The notes under the pieces were generated by a model that was not told where the DNA came from, did not search any database, and saw only the letters and a list, made by a program, of their open reading frames with translations. Positions 43,933-55,964 of a DNA stretch of 64,000 nucleotides are shown piece after piece. The translations under genes and the position numbers were made by a program. The stretch is from Ramazzottius varieornatus (taxonomy: Eukaryota; Tardigrada; Eutardigrada; Parachela; Ramazzottiidae): the NCBI GenBank assembly GCA_001949185.1, contig BDGG01000018.1:131210-195209 (forward strand), given 5' to 3'. Position 1 is the stretch's first letter. Every line of letters begins with the position of its first letter.

Positions 43933-46900
43933 ATGTACATTATTTATTCGACGGCCAATGTTCTGACCGCCCTTGTCCATGTGGGAGTGATTAACTTGAT
44001 CACCTATGGGGCGTCGGAAATGTGAAGCTTTTTTCTGGTGCAGCCACCGTATCTCTCTGCCATGGAGGACATTGAGAAACTGTATCCGCAGCTAATGTTA
44101 CCACACCATATTATAACGGATCCGGCGTATACGCGCTGTACAGATTTGATGCCCGTCAGCGACAATATGCTGGCCGAGTTTTATTATTCCAACGAGTCTA
44201 AAGGACGAAAAGCCAATCTTACCGTATTCATCAGCAACGGAGCAGGTTTGACGACTATATTCGTGTGAGGGCCGAGCTGTTGAGTTAGCCGTCCCCTTTT
44301 TCAGTTGACGAGTTAGCCTGGGTGTTTGATAAGGCGTGTATCGCTTGATTGCTCAGTTTATCTACGGTCTAGACGCTTCAATATGGACCTCCGACGCTTG
44401 CCGAATCGAGAGTCTTTTGGATCTTGTGAATCTGCATGCGGTTCGGCAGTGCGTCAGTTTACCTATCTATTCATGCAAAAATATTCGAGAATGAACCAGA
44501 AGCAGCGGCTGACCCACCAGCTGAAATAGGGGGTGGCTAACGATACAGGTGGGATGGCTGCAAAAAAAGGCAGGAACGAAAGGCACCGTATTTCACTTGG
44601 GCGGGACTGGGCATGCGCTGTGTATAAATTCTGCCCATGAAATGCCCATGCACATGTTGAGTTACAAAATGAGCCATGGCCCATAACTCGTACACACCAT
44701 AACACTCATGCGTTCCGTGCAAGAATCGCGCACCCCATTGGCTTCGTAGCCCTGTTTTTGCGTCAATCAACTGTCCCTCACTTCCATCATCAATTCGCGC
44801 ATCGAAATGGCTTGAGCATCCTGCAATGACCTGCATCGCGTTCACGGACTGACCTGCGCAGGTTTCTTCCAGGAATGATCAAACATTACCATGAGGGACA
44901 GTTTTATTCGAAGGAAATTCCGTGAAGCGGTAAGTTATTACCGGAAACCAATCAAGGTCTCTGTGTTGAGACTTCAGTCAGTCGAGGACACAATGGTCTA
45001 ATGCCAATGGTCGCAATGTCAATCGTGAGTCTAGTCGACTCGAACGTTGAGTGGAAAAGCGATTAGGGTCTAAATTCAGTGCCCAGTGCGGTAAACTATA
45101 TGACTTTGTCTTGCGCCAGTCCCACCTGTAATGCACGAAAAGAAATCATGGGCCATTACAAATTACGGGCCTGGCGAAAAAGACGCCAAACTAAGAATTC
45201 AACCGTACAAAAGTTTCAAAAAGTGTATCGTTTGGAGTTGCACACGTATTTACGTACTTCCCCGCGGCAGTAGTGAAAAGGCCTGGTCTATATTAATTTT
45301 TACTGATGCATAATTCCTCTTCGTGAGAATAGCATTTACGACGTAATGTTGTAAAAATGATTAAAATCAATTGACAATCGGGGACGGGTTCGTGGGCCGG
45401 ACAATAAGAAGCCTTGTTACCGCTTCCGGTTCGACCAGCTGTTCACCTTGTAAACCTACAAATCAGGTGTTTCTTCGCTCTGTCCATGCCGAAACTATAT
45501 ATCACAAACGTACAATCACAGAGGAAGCCAATACACTACATATACCAGATGTCACCGGTGAGAACCGGCGGAGCGAAGAAACGCCTGACTTGCAGGTTCT
45601 CATTGTCCCGCCCCGATCGTTGATCAATTGATCCACCAGTTTTATAACATTACGTCGTCAATGGGACACGCACGAAGAGAATTTTTCTGATCGATTTGCG
45701 CCGTTCGAGCTGCGTCTTCTCTACAGACTGCGACGGTCATGCGACCGCATATCTGGCCACGGGCCTCCGGAAGCTTCTCTTAAGGTACTGTATTTGCGCA
45801 TAAACCAGCCGCAGAACGTGGTCAGTGCAAGATTCACACCTGCATAACGTAACCTGTAACTCAGAAGCTTGCCCCTTATTCCTATTGTGAAATTGTAAGG
45901 AACGGACACGGAAGCTCACCAGAAGGGTACCTTGTAACTCAAAAAGGGATAACTCTGGACTCTAAGTTAGAGCGCAGCGCGCAGCACGCACTCACATTGT
46001 ACTTTCCACAGTACATTAACGTCGGTTTCCACTGGGTATTCAAAAATTGAATGACTTGATTAGTTGATTAAATATGGGTTTGAGTTCTTTTACCGTTCAC
46101 GCTCCATTGCGTGACTGATCTTTAGGCGGTCCGAGCTTACTCTTTTAAGGTACATGACTACTAGGTTTTTTGAACAGATTTTCTGAAAGCCCAGCAGAGT
46201 ACTTTAGTGTTCTGCTACTTCAGGTACAGGACTAATATGTTTTCTGAATGCGGTGCGTATCTACATCACATGTATGAGACCGTCCGCGACCGACTGAGCG
46301 AAAGTCCCCTTCAGCCCAGAACTAGCTTTTTGTATGTCAAGCTCCAGATGTCGGTCTGATACATCCGAAATTCCGAGTGCCAGCGCGACAATCGCGACAG
46401 CCACTGCATGCCCTGACGACTGGTTGAAAAATCGTATTATTACTTGCTCGTGATCCGCGCGTGGACAAGCTTCGTGTACCGGTAGTGCCACTTTCGATGA
46501 CTGCCACCGGACTTTGTTCGACTGTAGATCCTGTCGAGGTAAAAAGCTTCCCGCTTTCCCAATCTTCTATCGGGTAAATTAAGCTTCGTCCATTCATTCC
46601 ATAAGCTGCCTAACGCAGCAGGACCTCGGTCGGAAACCGATTGGCACTGATCGCTAGATCCTCAGTCGCATAAAGGTTCGAAACTTTTTGCCGCTGATCG
46701 AACCAGTCTTCACGTGGCAGTGTCAGCTACCTCAGGGAATGCTCTACAAAGCAGCATTAGTCGCTTAGAGCGTACCCTTACTACCCCAGACGGATCACCG
46801 GTGTTTGATACAGGCTTTCGCTCAGTCGGTCGCCATCTTTGCTCCTTCGGGTGAAAGTTCTTACGGTCGTTTTGCTACCAAGGAAGAAGGAGCTGTGACT

Positions 46901-49900
46901 GACACGCGGTGCTACGGCCACTTGTGGCAGACAAAGTTTCGAATGGGGTTTCCGCAGTTCAAGCCAAAAACCAGTTAGTCAGCTGTCATTCACTGTAAAA
47001 CGCTGACGTCACACGGTAAAAGCATGCATGTGACGTATGTTCGGGATTCGAAAACCTACTCACGACGTACCTGAATTAGCAGAGAGACCACTGTACCTGA
47101 AATGTACAGTGCACGACAAAATAAGCTTTCAAAAAGGGGCGGAGCGTCTTATATACGGAAGAAGAACCAAAATCAGTGTTAAGCCAATGCGCAAACTTGA
47201 TTTCCTGTGTCCAGCTGGATCCACTGACACCCATTTTCGAAAGCTTATTTTGTCGTACACTGTATCATTAGGCGATGTTGTCTTGGCCTTGGAGCTGCAT
47301 GCAGCTTACAAGGGATTTACGCCAATTGGTCCACTCCGACCCAAAAATAAATACGGTAGAAAGTTGGACGAGTTTTCTCTATAAACCAAGATGGACTGTA
47401 TCGGCGGAATAAATTCCTGGAGGCTACTAGAAAATTCGGGAATACGAGATCAACTGTCGTACAGTGCCGTGCGAGTTCTGCTCCAGTGACGTAATACCCT
47501 TTGATTGGAACTTGTGGTTGCAAGGATGCAAACAGCTGATGTAAACTGAATCTATCAATACCAGCGCTGCGCCATACCGTTGACCATCAAGTGCTCAGGC
47601 TACGCAAAAGCGAAACTATGAGGCGTCCCGCACACGTACCACGCTGGTCAGCTGATCATCTTGCTGTCATTCAAAAACTAGATCAAAGTGCATTACATCA
47701 GAGCGCTCTGATTACGTCAGCGGGATGGGACTGTACGGCGACGGTTCTCGTGTGCCTGAATTTGGCTGTGGCGTCCAGGAATTTCTTCCGCCGATACAGT
47801 CTATCTTGCTTCATTCAGAAAGCTCTTCTCTACCTTTCTACCGTATGACTTGAGGAACGGAGTGGACCGATTGGCGTGAATCCCTTATTAGACCACACCT
47901 TCCCGCCTTCTACCTGTTACACTCATACACCGTACAGAGCTGTTGAACGTCACTGCAGGAGAAACGAGAGTTGACTTTTAACGCTGGATGTTTTCTCTGA
48001 TAGCACGGCACCGGTCCCAATCTCGAGGACAAGGAAAAGTGGCCAACGCGACTAGAAACCACCACAGGCAAGAACGGGCTTGGCCGAGCCGTAAAAACCT
48101 TTACCGGGCTACTCTTGCATTTCAACTGGACGACTGTTGTTGTCGTCTGCGAAGCGGAACGTCCCAATCTGCGGTCATGGTGTCTGGAAGTGCATAAAGG
48201 CCTGACTGCCGCCTTCAGTGGCTCCAATTTGCCCCTCATGTACGTGGACGGATTTTCGTCGGACACCAACTTTACCGCAGTTAAGTTGGAGCTCAACAGA
48301 TCAAGGCGAGGTTGGTCAAAACTTTGACATTCATGAGGTCATATTCACGTGAGAAGTGAGCGGAATTTGTGACCTTTCCAGTAGACTGACCACTTCTTTT
48401 ACGCAGTTTTCTTACAATCTTACAGTAGTTATCTACTACGTTTTCGGAGAAACCATGCGCAAACTGATGGTAAGGTCCTTTATAACTATACTAGCGAGAT
48501 ACATCTGACAAGCGTGTATGCCTGCTGTGGTTGCTGTCTGTTTGCGTTTCTTGAACCAGGAGACGTGCTGATATAAAACTATGACGATTCGTGTGAATTT
48601 ACTACAGCTTGCGGCATACAGCATGAATATGACACAAGGATATCACGTAAGTTTGCAGTGATGCTCTTTGGGGTCGTGGCACTACACCAATATCTCCGGC
48701 TCGCCGACAGTATGGACTAGGCTGTTGACATTTCAAGATCTTGGAGGGCTGACTATCTATGCACAGTATCGAGGAACACAATTCACCGCGCTCCACTAGC
48801 ACGACGTACGTGATTGTCCAGCCAGTCAGCCCATAAATCTACTGTTTTAACCGTGGAAACGAAGATTTTTCACTTTGAAAGTTAATTGTTCGTGGCAGTG
48901 CCAAGTACATATGTATATCTCACCAACACGGTTCAAGTCTGCAAAAACTTTTCTGTTTTCGGGAAGTTTTCCTGTAGAAGATTGCTTGAGGAAAGAATTT
49001 ACCAGGAATTAAACAGTGAAAGCATGTCTGTAAATTACCAGATGACGTCATGACCCACGTGCGTACAGTCGTGCAACCTGGAGCATAATACGGTCCACGA
49101 GAATCAATTCACGTGTTCTGGATTAATGCGGACCCACAGTAAAAATAATTCAGGAGAAAGACAAAGCGATACGCACACAATAAGGTGCGTGCTGTACAGT
49201 ATGTTGAGTGGGCGGGCTGGCTGGCCGGCTACTGGCACATGCACAGCCGAGTGCAGTATGCACAACACTGCACAGGAGCGAGGTGTTGTATTAGTGAAAA
49301 TCGTTCCGACTGGGGACGTTGGTACACGCGCCTGCTCTGTGTCTCGACATGGAGAGAAGTCTTGACCGAACATGCGAGAGAGCATCTGTCACTCAGTAAT
49401 CAACTCAAATCAGCCAACATGTGGCGCTGTCGGCCGCTCGGTTAAGACTTTTATACCTGTCAGTACATAGGGGAGGCGCGTATACTCGATACACTCTTGT
49501 AAATGCGACAACACGTACCCAGTTCCCATACCTACACGAAAAAGATGTTTAGTCTCTTCCAGGTACATCTGCTGGTCATCTCCTTTCGTAATCCGACTTT
49601 CGGCAACTACAGCTAGAAAAGAGGAGATCATCAGGATGCGGTAGGTTTCAAATGCCTCTTAATCCAAACAATCCAGTCCTCGCGAAGCTCGCGGATAGCC
49701 TAGAAGCAGTTGCTCTACAGTAATAATCCTCCCTTCTTCGGTACGTCACACTTCTACACGCTGAAGCGAGCCAGTAGATAGTTTGCGCGAGGTTTGCGTC
49801 TGACAAACGTACACGTCATCTCACGTCATGTGGCAACTCGCCGTGTTGTGGAGCGGCATCTTTGGCTTTCTTCTACGTTTGTTTCAGTCTCCAAAAACAA

Positions 49901-52408
49901 ATTTGAGTCTCATCACACATTCCCTACTACACGACTCTGCCTGGGACGTACTGAAGAAGTGAGGATTATCACTGTATTCGGTAACAGCTTCTATGAGTGG
50001 TAAAATATAACCCTACCTCGGCAGAATGACGCCCCTCCCCCTCCTGGTATGACCAGTCGAGAGATTTCGTCAAGGTCTATTGAATGGTCACGTTGAGGGG
50101 GTAACAATCAACTCCATAGTAAACTACTGTATACTTTCCCGAAATTCACGTACGTCACTCCATTCAGAGTGTAAAACTAGATGGTAAGACCCCAATGATT
50201 TGAAAGTCAGTGACGTACGTGAATTTCGGGAGAGCACACAGTAGTACCATACCCGTATAAGCCAATATACGGGTATCAGCGGCCCCATTTGCATACGATT
50301 GCTAGCCACAAAGATCAGGAAACGAATGCGACGTTTTAACACCCTAGGGGCAATCTTCAACTGCTTACGCCATCTGGTGTAACGCATGTCGAGAAACCAG
50401 ATTTTGAAATCCGTTTGGCTGTCTGACCAGTGGTCAGATGGCTACGTCGGGAAAGTCTGAAGGGGTTAGAATTTTTAACTGAAAGTTTTGACGTCACGAT
50501 ACGTGATGTCAGCATGAAAATGCGTTGGTAGTCGTTGAGGCTCACACCCTCTGGCTGGAAGGTTTCAGCTATTGATTACACATGAAATTCTCCAGAGTAT
50601 CCTCCCATAAGGGCGAACAGTTTTGTGCGACTTCTATTGCCAAGAACTTCATGTCGAAAAAGGGTCTTTGGGACTCAAAAAAGTTCGTATGCAAACTGGG
50701 CCGCCGGTGACCATATGAACGAGGGAGGTAACTCTGCTTTTCTCAAAATTTACAGATGGCAAAACAGGCTTATTCTACATTGTTGCTGCTCGAAGGTGAT
50801 AGAAGCGAGAACTTTCCTGCTTTCGGTACCGACGGTTATCATCTGCGCGAGGGGTGGCGAAATGCGTCACTATCGATATTCAACACGTCTTATGACAGAG
50901 AAGTGGAGGTAACGGCATTATCGTGCATCTGAGCGCAAAACAAATAGGGTAACTGGACACAATGCGGTATCTATTTCGTGAGCTGGGATACCCAAACCGC
51001 AGTCATACATACTAGTACCACCCCATTCATTTTCTGAGCTAAATTTCGAGCTTACAGTGTCCACGATGAGTTATTGGGCGTAGTCATCAGCACAGCGACT
51101 GATGAAACCTGGTGTAACGCTACATGCTCAATCAACACCAATCAAGCCATTCACGAGATCTTACGTACGGCTCCATACACTCAAGTTGATTCTAATGAGT
51201 TTTCTACTACAACCGCTGGCCCTTTAAGCCTGTAAGGTGAACTTCGTTGTGGCCAAAGCGGCGTACGTCCGAAGGTTTTTTACTAGTATGTATGACTTCG
51301 CCCCAACCGTGTTTGTCGCTTCCGAGCACGTAATCCATTTCTACATACTTGCAGAATTTTCATCTGACGGCTGCATATGCCATGCTGATGATGACTGCGC
51401 AAGTAGGTTTTACAATTTTTTCACCACCCAACGGCAAAGTAAACCGTCCCTTGTGTGGTGCCCAAGCTCTGAATGCGTGTGCCTCTCGCGTCTTACGATC
51501 AAATAAACTGTACGCGCTTTTAGGTGACCACAGAAATCCTGTGTTCTGATCAGCGGCATCTGCTGTGGGATGGCGCTGCCGTAGCTCGAAAGTTCTACAA
51601 TCGGACCTTTCAGTTACGCACGGGGAACTTCGAGTTTGATCGGTTTGGAGCAGTTTATGGCAGGGATTACCTTCTGCAGCAGTTTGGACAAAGTGGCCAA
51701 CTCACAGTATGTGTAAACATCACTTCTACTTGACTTTTCGACGATACCAAAAGGAGTTCTGAGTCTATTCTGCGCTCGACAGCTGCTTCAATACATTCCA
51801 GCCGAACCTTTTCAAATGGGTGAGGTCAGGTCCGTAGAATGGCCGGGTCCACTTTGGCCCGTACCAAATCGTCCCGTCTGCGGTTATGATGGACAAGATC
51901 GTGTCTGCTGGGCCAGTAAGTACACATCTGATATTACACGGAATGTGGCTGGGTTCACGTAGCTACTGTGTAAGGCTACACCAGACACGACGCTAGGTTC
52001 TGTACTCACATTCCTGAAGGTATACCGTAGTGCTATCAAAAATCGCGAACTTTGCAAAGTGACGGCACAGTAAACGTATGCTGAATGCGTCATCATACCC
52101 GCGGACTCTAGGCGCACTGTGTCGTCACTTGGCGAAGTTCGTGAAGCATTACAGTAGGCGTGTGATTCTTGAAGACTACGAGACAATGCATGCGAGCCAT
52201 GAAACTCTAGACACCATACTGTACATGCACTTCGGTGATGGAAGACCGGCAGCATGTAAACTACCTTGCAGCATTGTCAAAGTCTTTGTGGCTGTTTACT
52301 CTTGATTATATGCAGGTAGCGTACAGTACATCGAGACGGCTGTGGCCTCTGCGGCGACCCTGCTGGTCATATTTCCTCTTATGGCTCTTGTTCTCCTGCG
52401 TCTCATAA
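43933..52408 (+). CDS. Receptor with guanylyl-cyclase-receptor-like ectodomain, possibly a pseudogene
   Basis: Exons, approximate where noted: 43933-44020 (leader, uncertain), 44044-44245 (PPYLSAMEDIEKLYPQL), 45727-45784 (DCDGHATAYLATGLRK), about 48000-48310 (LLLHFNWTTVVVVCEAERPN, MYVDGFSSDTNF), 48426-48469 (VVIYYVFGETMRKLM), 48608-48646 (LAAYSMNMTQGYH), 51058-51231, about 51355-51402 (NFHLTAAYAMLMMTAQ), 51524-51716 (FYNRTFQLRTGNFEFDRF), about 51825-51915 (EWPGPLWPVPNRPVCGYDG) and 52316-52408 (TM: AATLLVIFPLMALVLLRLI). The block order and W-P-G...P-x-CGY juxtamembrane motif fit ANF-type receptor cyclases. Exon borders and phases match the 7-kb paralogue at four junctions, but the phase fails near 47990-48030. 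No kinase-homology or cyclase domain is visible after the TM. MITEs sit in the introns. The function, if any, would be peptide sensing. Confidence 0.5.
47103..47266. mobile_element. 164-bp MITE with near-perfect inverted ends
   Basis: TGTACAGTGCACGACAAAAT continues into AAGCTTTC at the left end and is matched in reverse at the right end (GAAAGCTTATTTTGTCG, then TACACTGTATCA). No ORF. It lies in an intron of the receptor, 40 bp left of a second MITE. Confidence 0.7.
47307..47895. mobile_element. 0.59-kb MITE sharing its tip with the 31.5-kb transposon
   Basis: Left end AAGGGATTTACGCCAATTGG, right end inverse CCGATTGGCGTGAATCCCTT. The arms extend about 130 bp through GGACTGTATCGGCGGAA and AAATTCCTGGA. 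A solo right arm of this family is at 5.86-5.99 kb. The outer 20 bp resemble the TIR tip of the Tc5/pogo element at 31459-33802. Confidence 0.7.
50137..50231. repeat. Perfect 23-bp inverted repeat, 49-nt loop
   Basis: TCCCGAAATTCACGTACGTC plus ACT at 50137-50159 is exactly inverted at 50209-50231. Imperfect pairing continues outward (CTACTGTATACTT against CACACAGTAGT), so it is probably a small foldback transposon of about 120 bp in a receptor intron. Confidence 0.7.
50375..50710. repeat. Dispersed repeat, copy 2 (first at 13.4 kb)
   Basis: Ordered similarity to 13360-13690, including TGACCAGTGGTCAG, a palindrome, AAGGGCGAACAGTTTT and the GGGACTCAAAAAAGTT zone. Non-coding. Confidence 0.5.
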
Positions 52409-54283
52409 GGCAAGTTCGTTGCTAGCTCGGTGATCGAAGTCGGGGCTGGCACTTTTGTCGCAGTACAGTGAGTTTTTTTCAGAGAGCATTCGGATAAGCT
52501 CCCGTGGTGGCTGATATCTGGAAATTCTCCGCAAATGTGTTCCGGCAAAAGGATTCTAAGTTGTTTCGGAAGCGCACGAGTCCTACGCAGTAGACATGCA
52601 ATCGCCGAGTGACCGTTCTGCGAAAGGGAAAGTATACCAAGTCGGATCATAATGTATACTTCGGTGACACAGTCCGCATGCCCGATTGTTTTCCAGCTCT
52701 CAAACAAACGTTATGGTTTGCTACTTTACGCACGTCACTCAACACTTTTCTGGAGACGCTGCATACATCAAAAGGCTGATCTCTAGCTATACCGTCAGCG
52801 TGCCCCCGTCGAGGGAGTAGACTGAAGGTTTGCCTCAAGTGGCAGAAATCCAACGCAAATCTCCGTCTGCGCCGAGATTTGATTCTTCAGTCTGTCGTAA
52901 CTCAAAGTGACGGTGATGAATGCGACTTTGAGTTTCAGAAACCTAGATTGTGCGCCTCATACCGTTCATCTCTTGCTCTAGGCTGGAAGAACATTCTCCT
53001 GCGATCGTTTTGGACATTAGGGAAAGGTAGAGTTAACTCAGACAGAGACAGCATTAAGTCACGGCGTGGGGGGAGATTTCCGTTAAATATCCGCCGCTGG
53101 AGGCAGAATTTACTCAGCCAAATAGCCCCATTGATGCTGGCATGCTTACGTCACAGCTTGGGACCAGCTGTGTAACGTCGGCGGCTCTAGAAACTAACTA
53201 CACAGCTAAATGGCATAATGTTCACTCACATGTTATGTATGTTGGCACAAGGGTATTCATATACCTGATAAAGCCGAGCTGCCAGAGTTCGAATATAAGG
53301 TTAATATAATACGCCCCGACCTCGGAGCATCCAGTATGATGTTAGCATATTAACTTGATTCGTCGGGTCTTTATTACAATATATTATAATATTTCTGATC
53401 CGTGTGTGGACTGAGGAGCAAAGAAACTTTGCTCCTCAGTCGTAACATCGCTTTGGTGTTGTCGATGATGGCTGGAATGACTGCAGCTCCCTTGCGTCTC
53501 CTTCTTCCGATTCATAGCGGGTTTCTTCGGCTGTTGTCTCTTTTGCTTGATAGTGGGCGAAGTCCCTTCTTTCCCTGCGACATCTTCAGAAACGAGACAC
53601 AGAGCGTTCGAAAGCGGAACCTGGAAAAGCAGACAGCCTCGCAGTCAGCAATGGGTATTGCGAGTATGCAGGTGAATCGCCAAACTCATGATCCTGCACT
53701 ATCCAATCAAACAAAGTTTGACATTCAATGTGTCACCATGAATTTTGATCAATGTACCTTGACGTGCAGGTGCGGGATGCGCTACGATCAAACCTATCAG
53801 CATTTCATTCGAGCAGTTTCACACGATACTGTAAATATTCACTGCATTCGCGCAGTACGTACACGTACGAGGAGTTTGCGCAATCCCTGAAACCGAATCG
53901 GGGCTGTACTTCACTTATACGACGACGTGCTGCGCGGATGCCGCAAATATTCACAGTAACAAAATACTCTATGAGCGATGGTGCAAAACATGGTGATTCA
54001 GTCACTCGTTACAGAGGTTAAGTTGCCACCCCGGTTCACTTTGCAACTGTTGCTACGGCCTTGCTCCGCCCCTTTCGTGACGTGTAACTACATTTTGCTT
54101 TCCGGAGCTCCCCTTATTTCGAAAAATAGCGTAATCGAAGTTACGGTTAGCTAGCATTGAGAAGCATGGTGGCTGCCCAGCTATCCAAAGTTCTGATCAG
54201 TTGCTTCGCCTATCAGTGACGTTGCAACTCGTTTTCGCTACAGTCGGACTTTCATCTGGCGGTGGCAACTTAATGTGTGTATT
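52409..54283. other. No recognised gene downstream of the receptor TM exon
   Basis: This is where the intracellular part of a receptor cyclase should lie. The open frames (for example 53402-53890, 162 codons, +) show no kinase or cyclase motif. The 162-codon frame opens in a hairpin and has a hydrophobic stretch (MMAGMTAAPLRLLLPIHSGF) but no other support. Confidence 0.4.
53409..53441. repeat. Perfect 15-bp hairpin
   Basis: GACTGAGGAGCAAAG, a 3-nt AAA loop, then the exact inverse. It stands alone with no paired element ends in view. Confidence 0.8.
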
Positions 54284-55399
54284 TACAGGGTGAGTACGCC
54301 AACTTGCTACCACCTGTAACTTCAGCGCAGAAGAAATTCAAAGTGCTGGTTCTCCTTTCGGTCCTTCACAGATTTCGTTCAACTTTTCAAGCTCTTCTCA
54401 AAGAGACATAGTTCATTTGCATGCAGTGAGACCAGAGTTCAAAAACTTGATTGGCATGACTTCCGGTGAGGAAGACTTCTCGCAACGAATGAAACAGGCT
54501 CTGTGGAACTCCCTGTTTGAGAATCCATCCCTAATTTGATTTCAGCGTGGGTATCACTGCCTAGGTGCTCATCACTAACTGGAATAGATCGCAAGAAGGT
54601 CAAACTGACTTTGGTAATGAATTCGACCATTCTGCGGGGAAACCCCTCCCCGTGGAAAACATTGCAAAGTGTGCTGTAAACCAAGAGTTTATACTTGCAA
54701 CCCTTTTTCGTCCAGCTGAGTCCTTGGGCTAATTTCTAATCACTGTCCGAGATGAAAGATCGTTCCGGGAAACTGAAGAAAATTTCTCGAAGTTTCCTCA
54801 AAATTTGAAAAGTTGTTGATTCAGACAAAGCTTGTTTTTCTAAAAGGTTTTCCGGCACTCTGATTCAGCGCAGTCTGTCTCAGACAATTGTGATTCAGAT
54901 AGGTCATGAATTTGGCTACGCTTTCAGGTTTTTACTTTCCGGAATACAATTCAGACCATTTCGAGAAATCTTGTTTCTAGACGACCACCCTTTATTTTCG
55001 CACGATTTTGTAAGAGTGGCTGTATTAGTGAATCAACAAGTGGTACAATGGATCACGATGTTTTTATGGGTCGCTGGATTACCACTAAAGGGTTTACAAT
55101 TAGCAGTTTTCAATTAAGATTGCAACTGAGTGAAAAAATCTTGGCCGGACCTTTTCGCTGTTTCTCCCCGAGGAAGAAACAGCGAAAAGGTCCGGCCAAG
55201 GCAGTTCCGCGGTTGCACCTTCCCTGATCCCAGGTCAAATCTGGGCTTCTGGTAGACGTTCTTCGAGACCAATCTATTTTTAGATGGTGGCAAAAGAGAT
55301 GCCAAAGTAAGGATAAACAGTTAGGAGGACGAACATACACTCAGCCAAAAGCACCATATTTGGTAAAAGGTGGTAGCAAGTTGGCGAACTCACCCTGTA
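54284..55399. mobile_element. 1.1-kb element with 32-bp TIRs and an internal 25-bp hairpin
   Basis: The ends are TACAGGGTGAGTACGCCAAC followed by TTGCTACCACCT at 54284-54315 and its inverse at 55368-55399, with one mismatch in 32. The interior has no recognisable transposase. At 55141-55199 it contains a perfect 25-bp stem with a 9-nt loop. Non-autonomous DNA transposon of unknown superfamily. Confidence 0.75.
55141..55199. repeat. Perfect 25-bp stem, 9-nt loop
   Basis: TTGGCCGGACCTTTTCGCTG then TTTCT pairs exactly with the inverse at 55175-55199; the loop is CCCCGAGGA. GC-rich for its surroundings and perfectly paired, so young or maintained. Inside the 54.3-55.4 kb element. Confidence 0.9.
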
Positions 55400-55964
55400 G
55401 TTAACACTGGTAACTCAATGCGTCACTGGGTCTTTGCTCGGGAAGCCGCTATTGGTAAATTCGACAAGTCAGCGATAGGGAACGTCAATTCATTAGATAA
55501 GAAAGATCAAGGTATCTAGTAGCGTGGACGACACGACAGTGGTGTGCGAGAACTTGCTGGTGGCTGATATCAGGGTCGGTAGAGTACTGGTCTGGGAGGT
55601 TGACTGCCCGAACGGTTAAGATGGCCATAGCTTTATGGAAAACTTCACACAAGCTTTGCCGCAACAAGGAAAAACAAGGTTTTGATTGGTCAGGTGCGTG
55701 CACGTCATCGCCCAGTCATGGTAAGGTGGTGCGTCCCGTGCGTGATAACTAAGGTAACTTGTAATTACATGCAAGTACATGCACACACTGCCGACCTGTA
55801 GGCTATTGCGTGGCCAATCTGGCAACCAACAATGGGATGCGACAAGTTCTTGCATACGCCACCTGGTATGCATGAACTGGCATAGGCATTGAATCAGACT
55901 TTAGACGATTTCTGGATCTTCTTCTCGTCTCCTGTTATCCCCTTGTCTACCTTGCTTTCATAGG

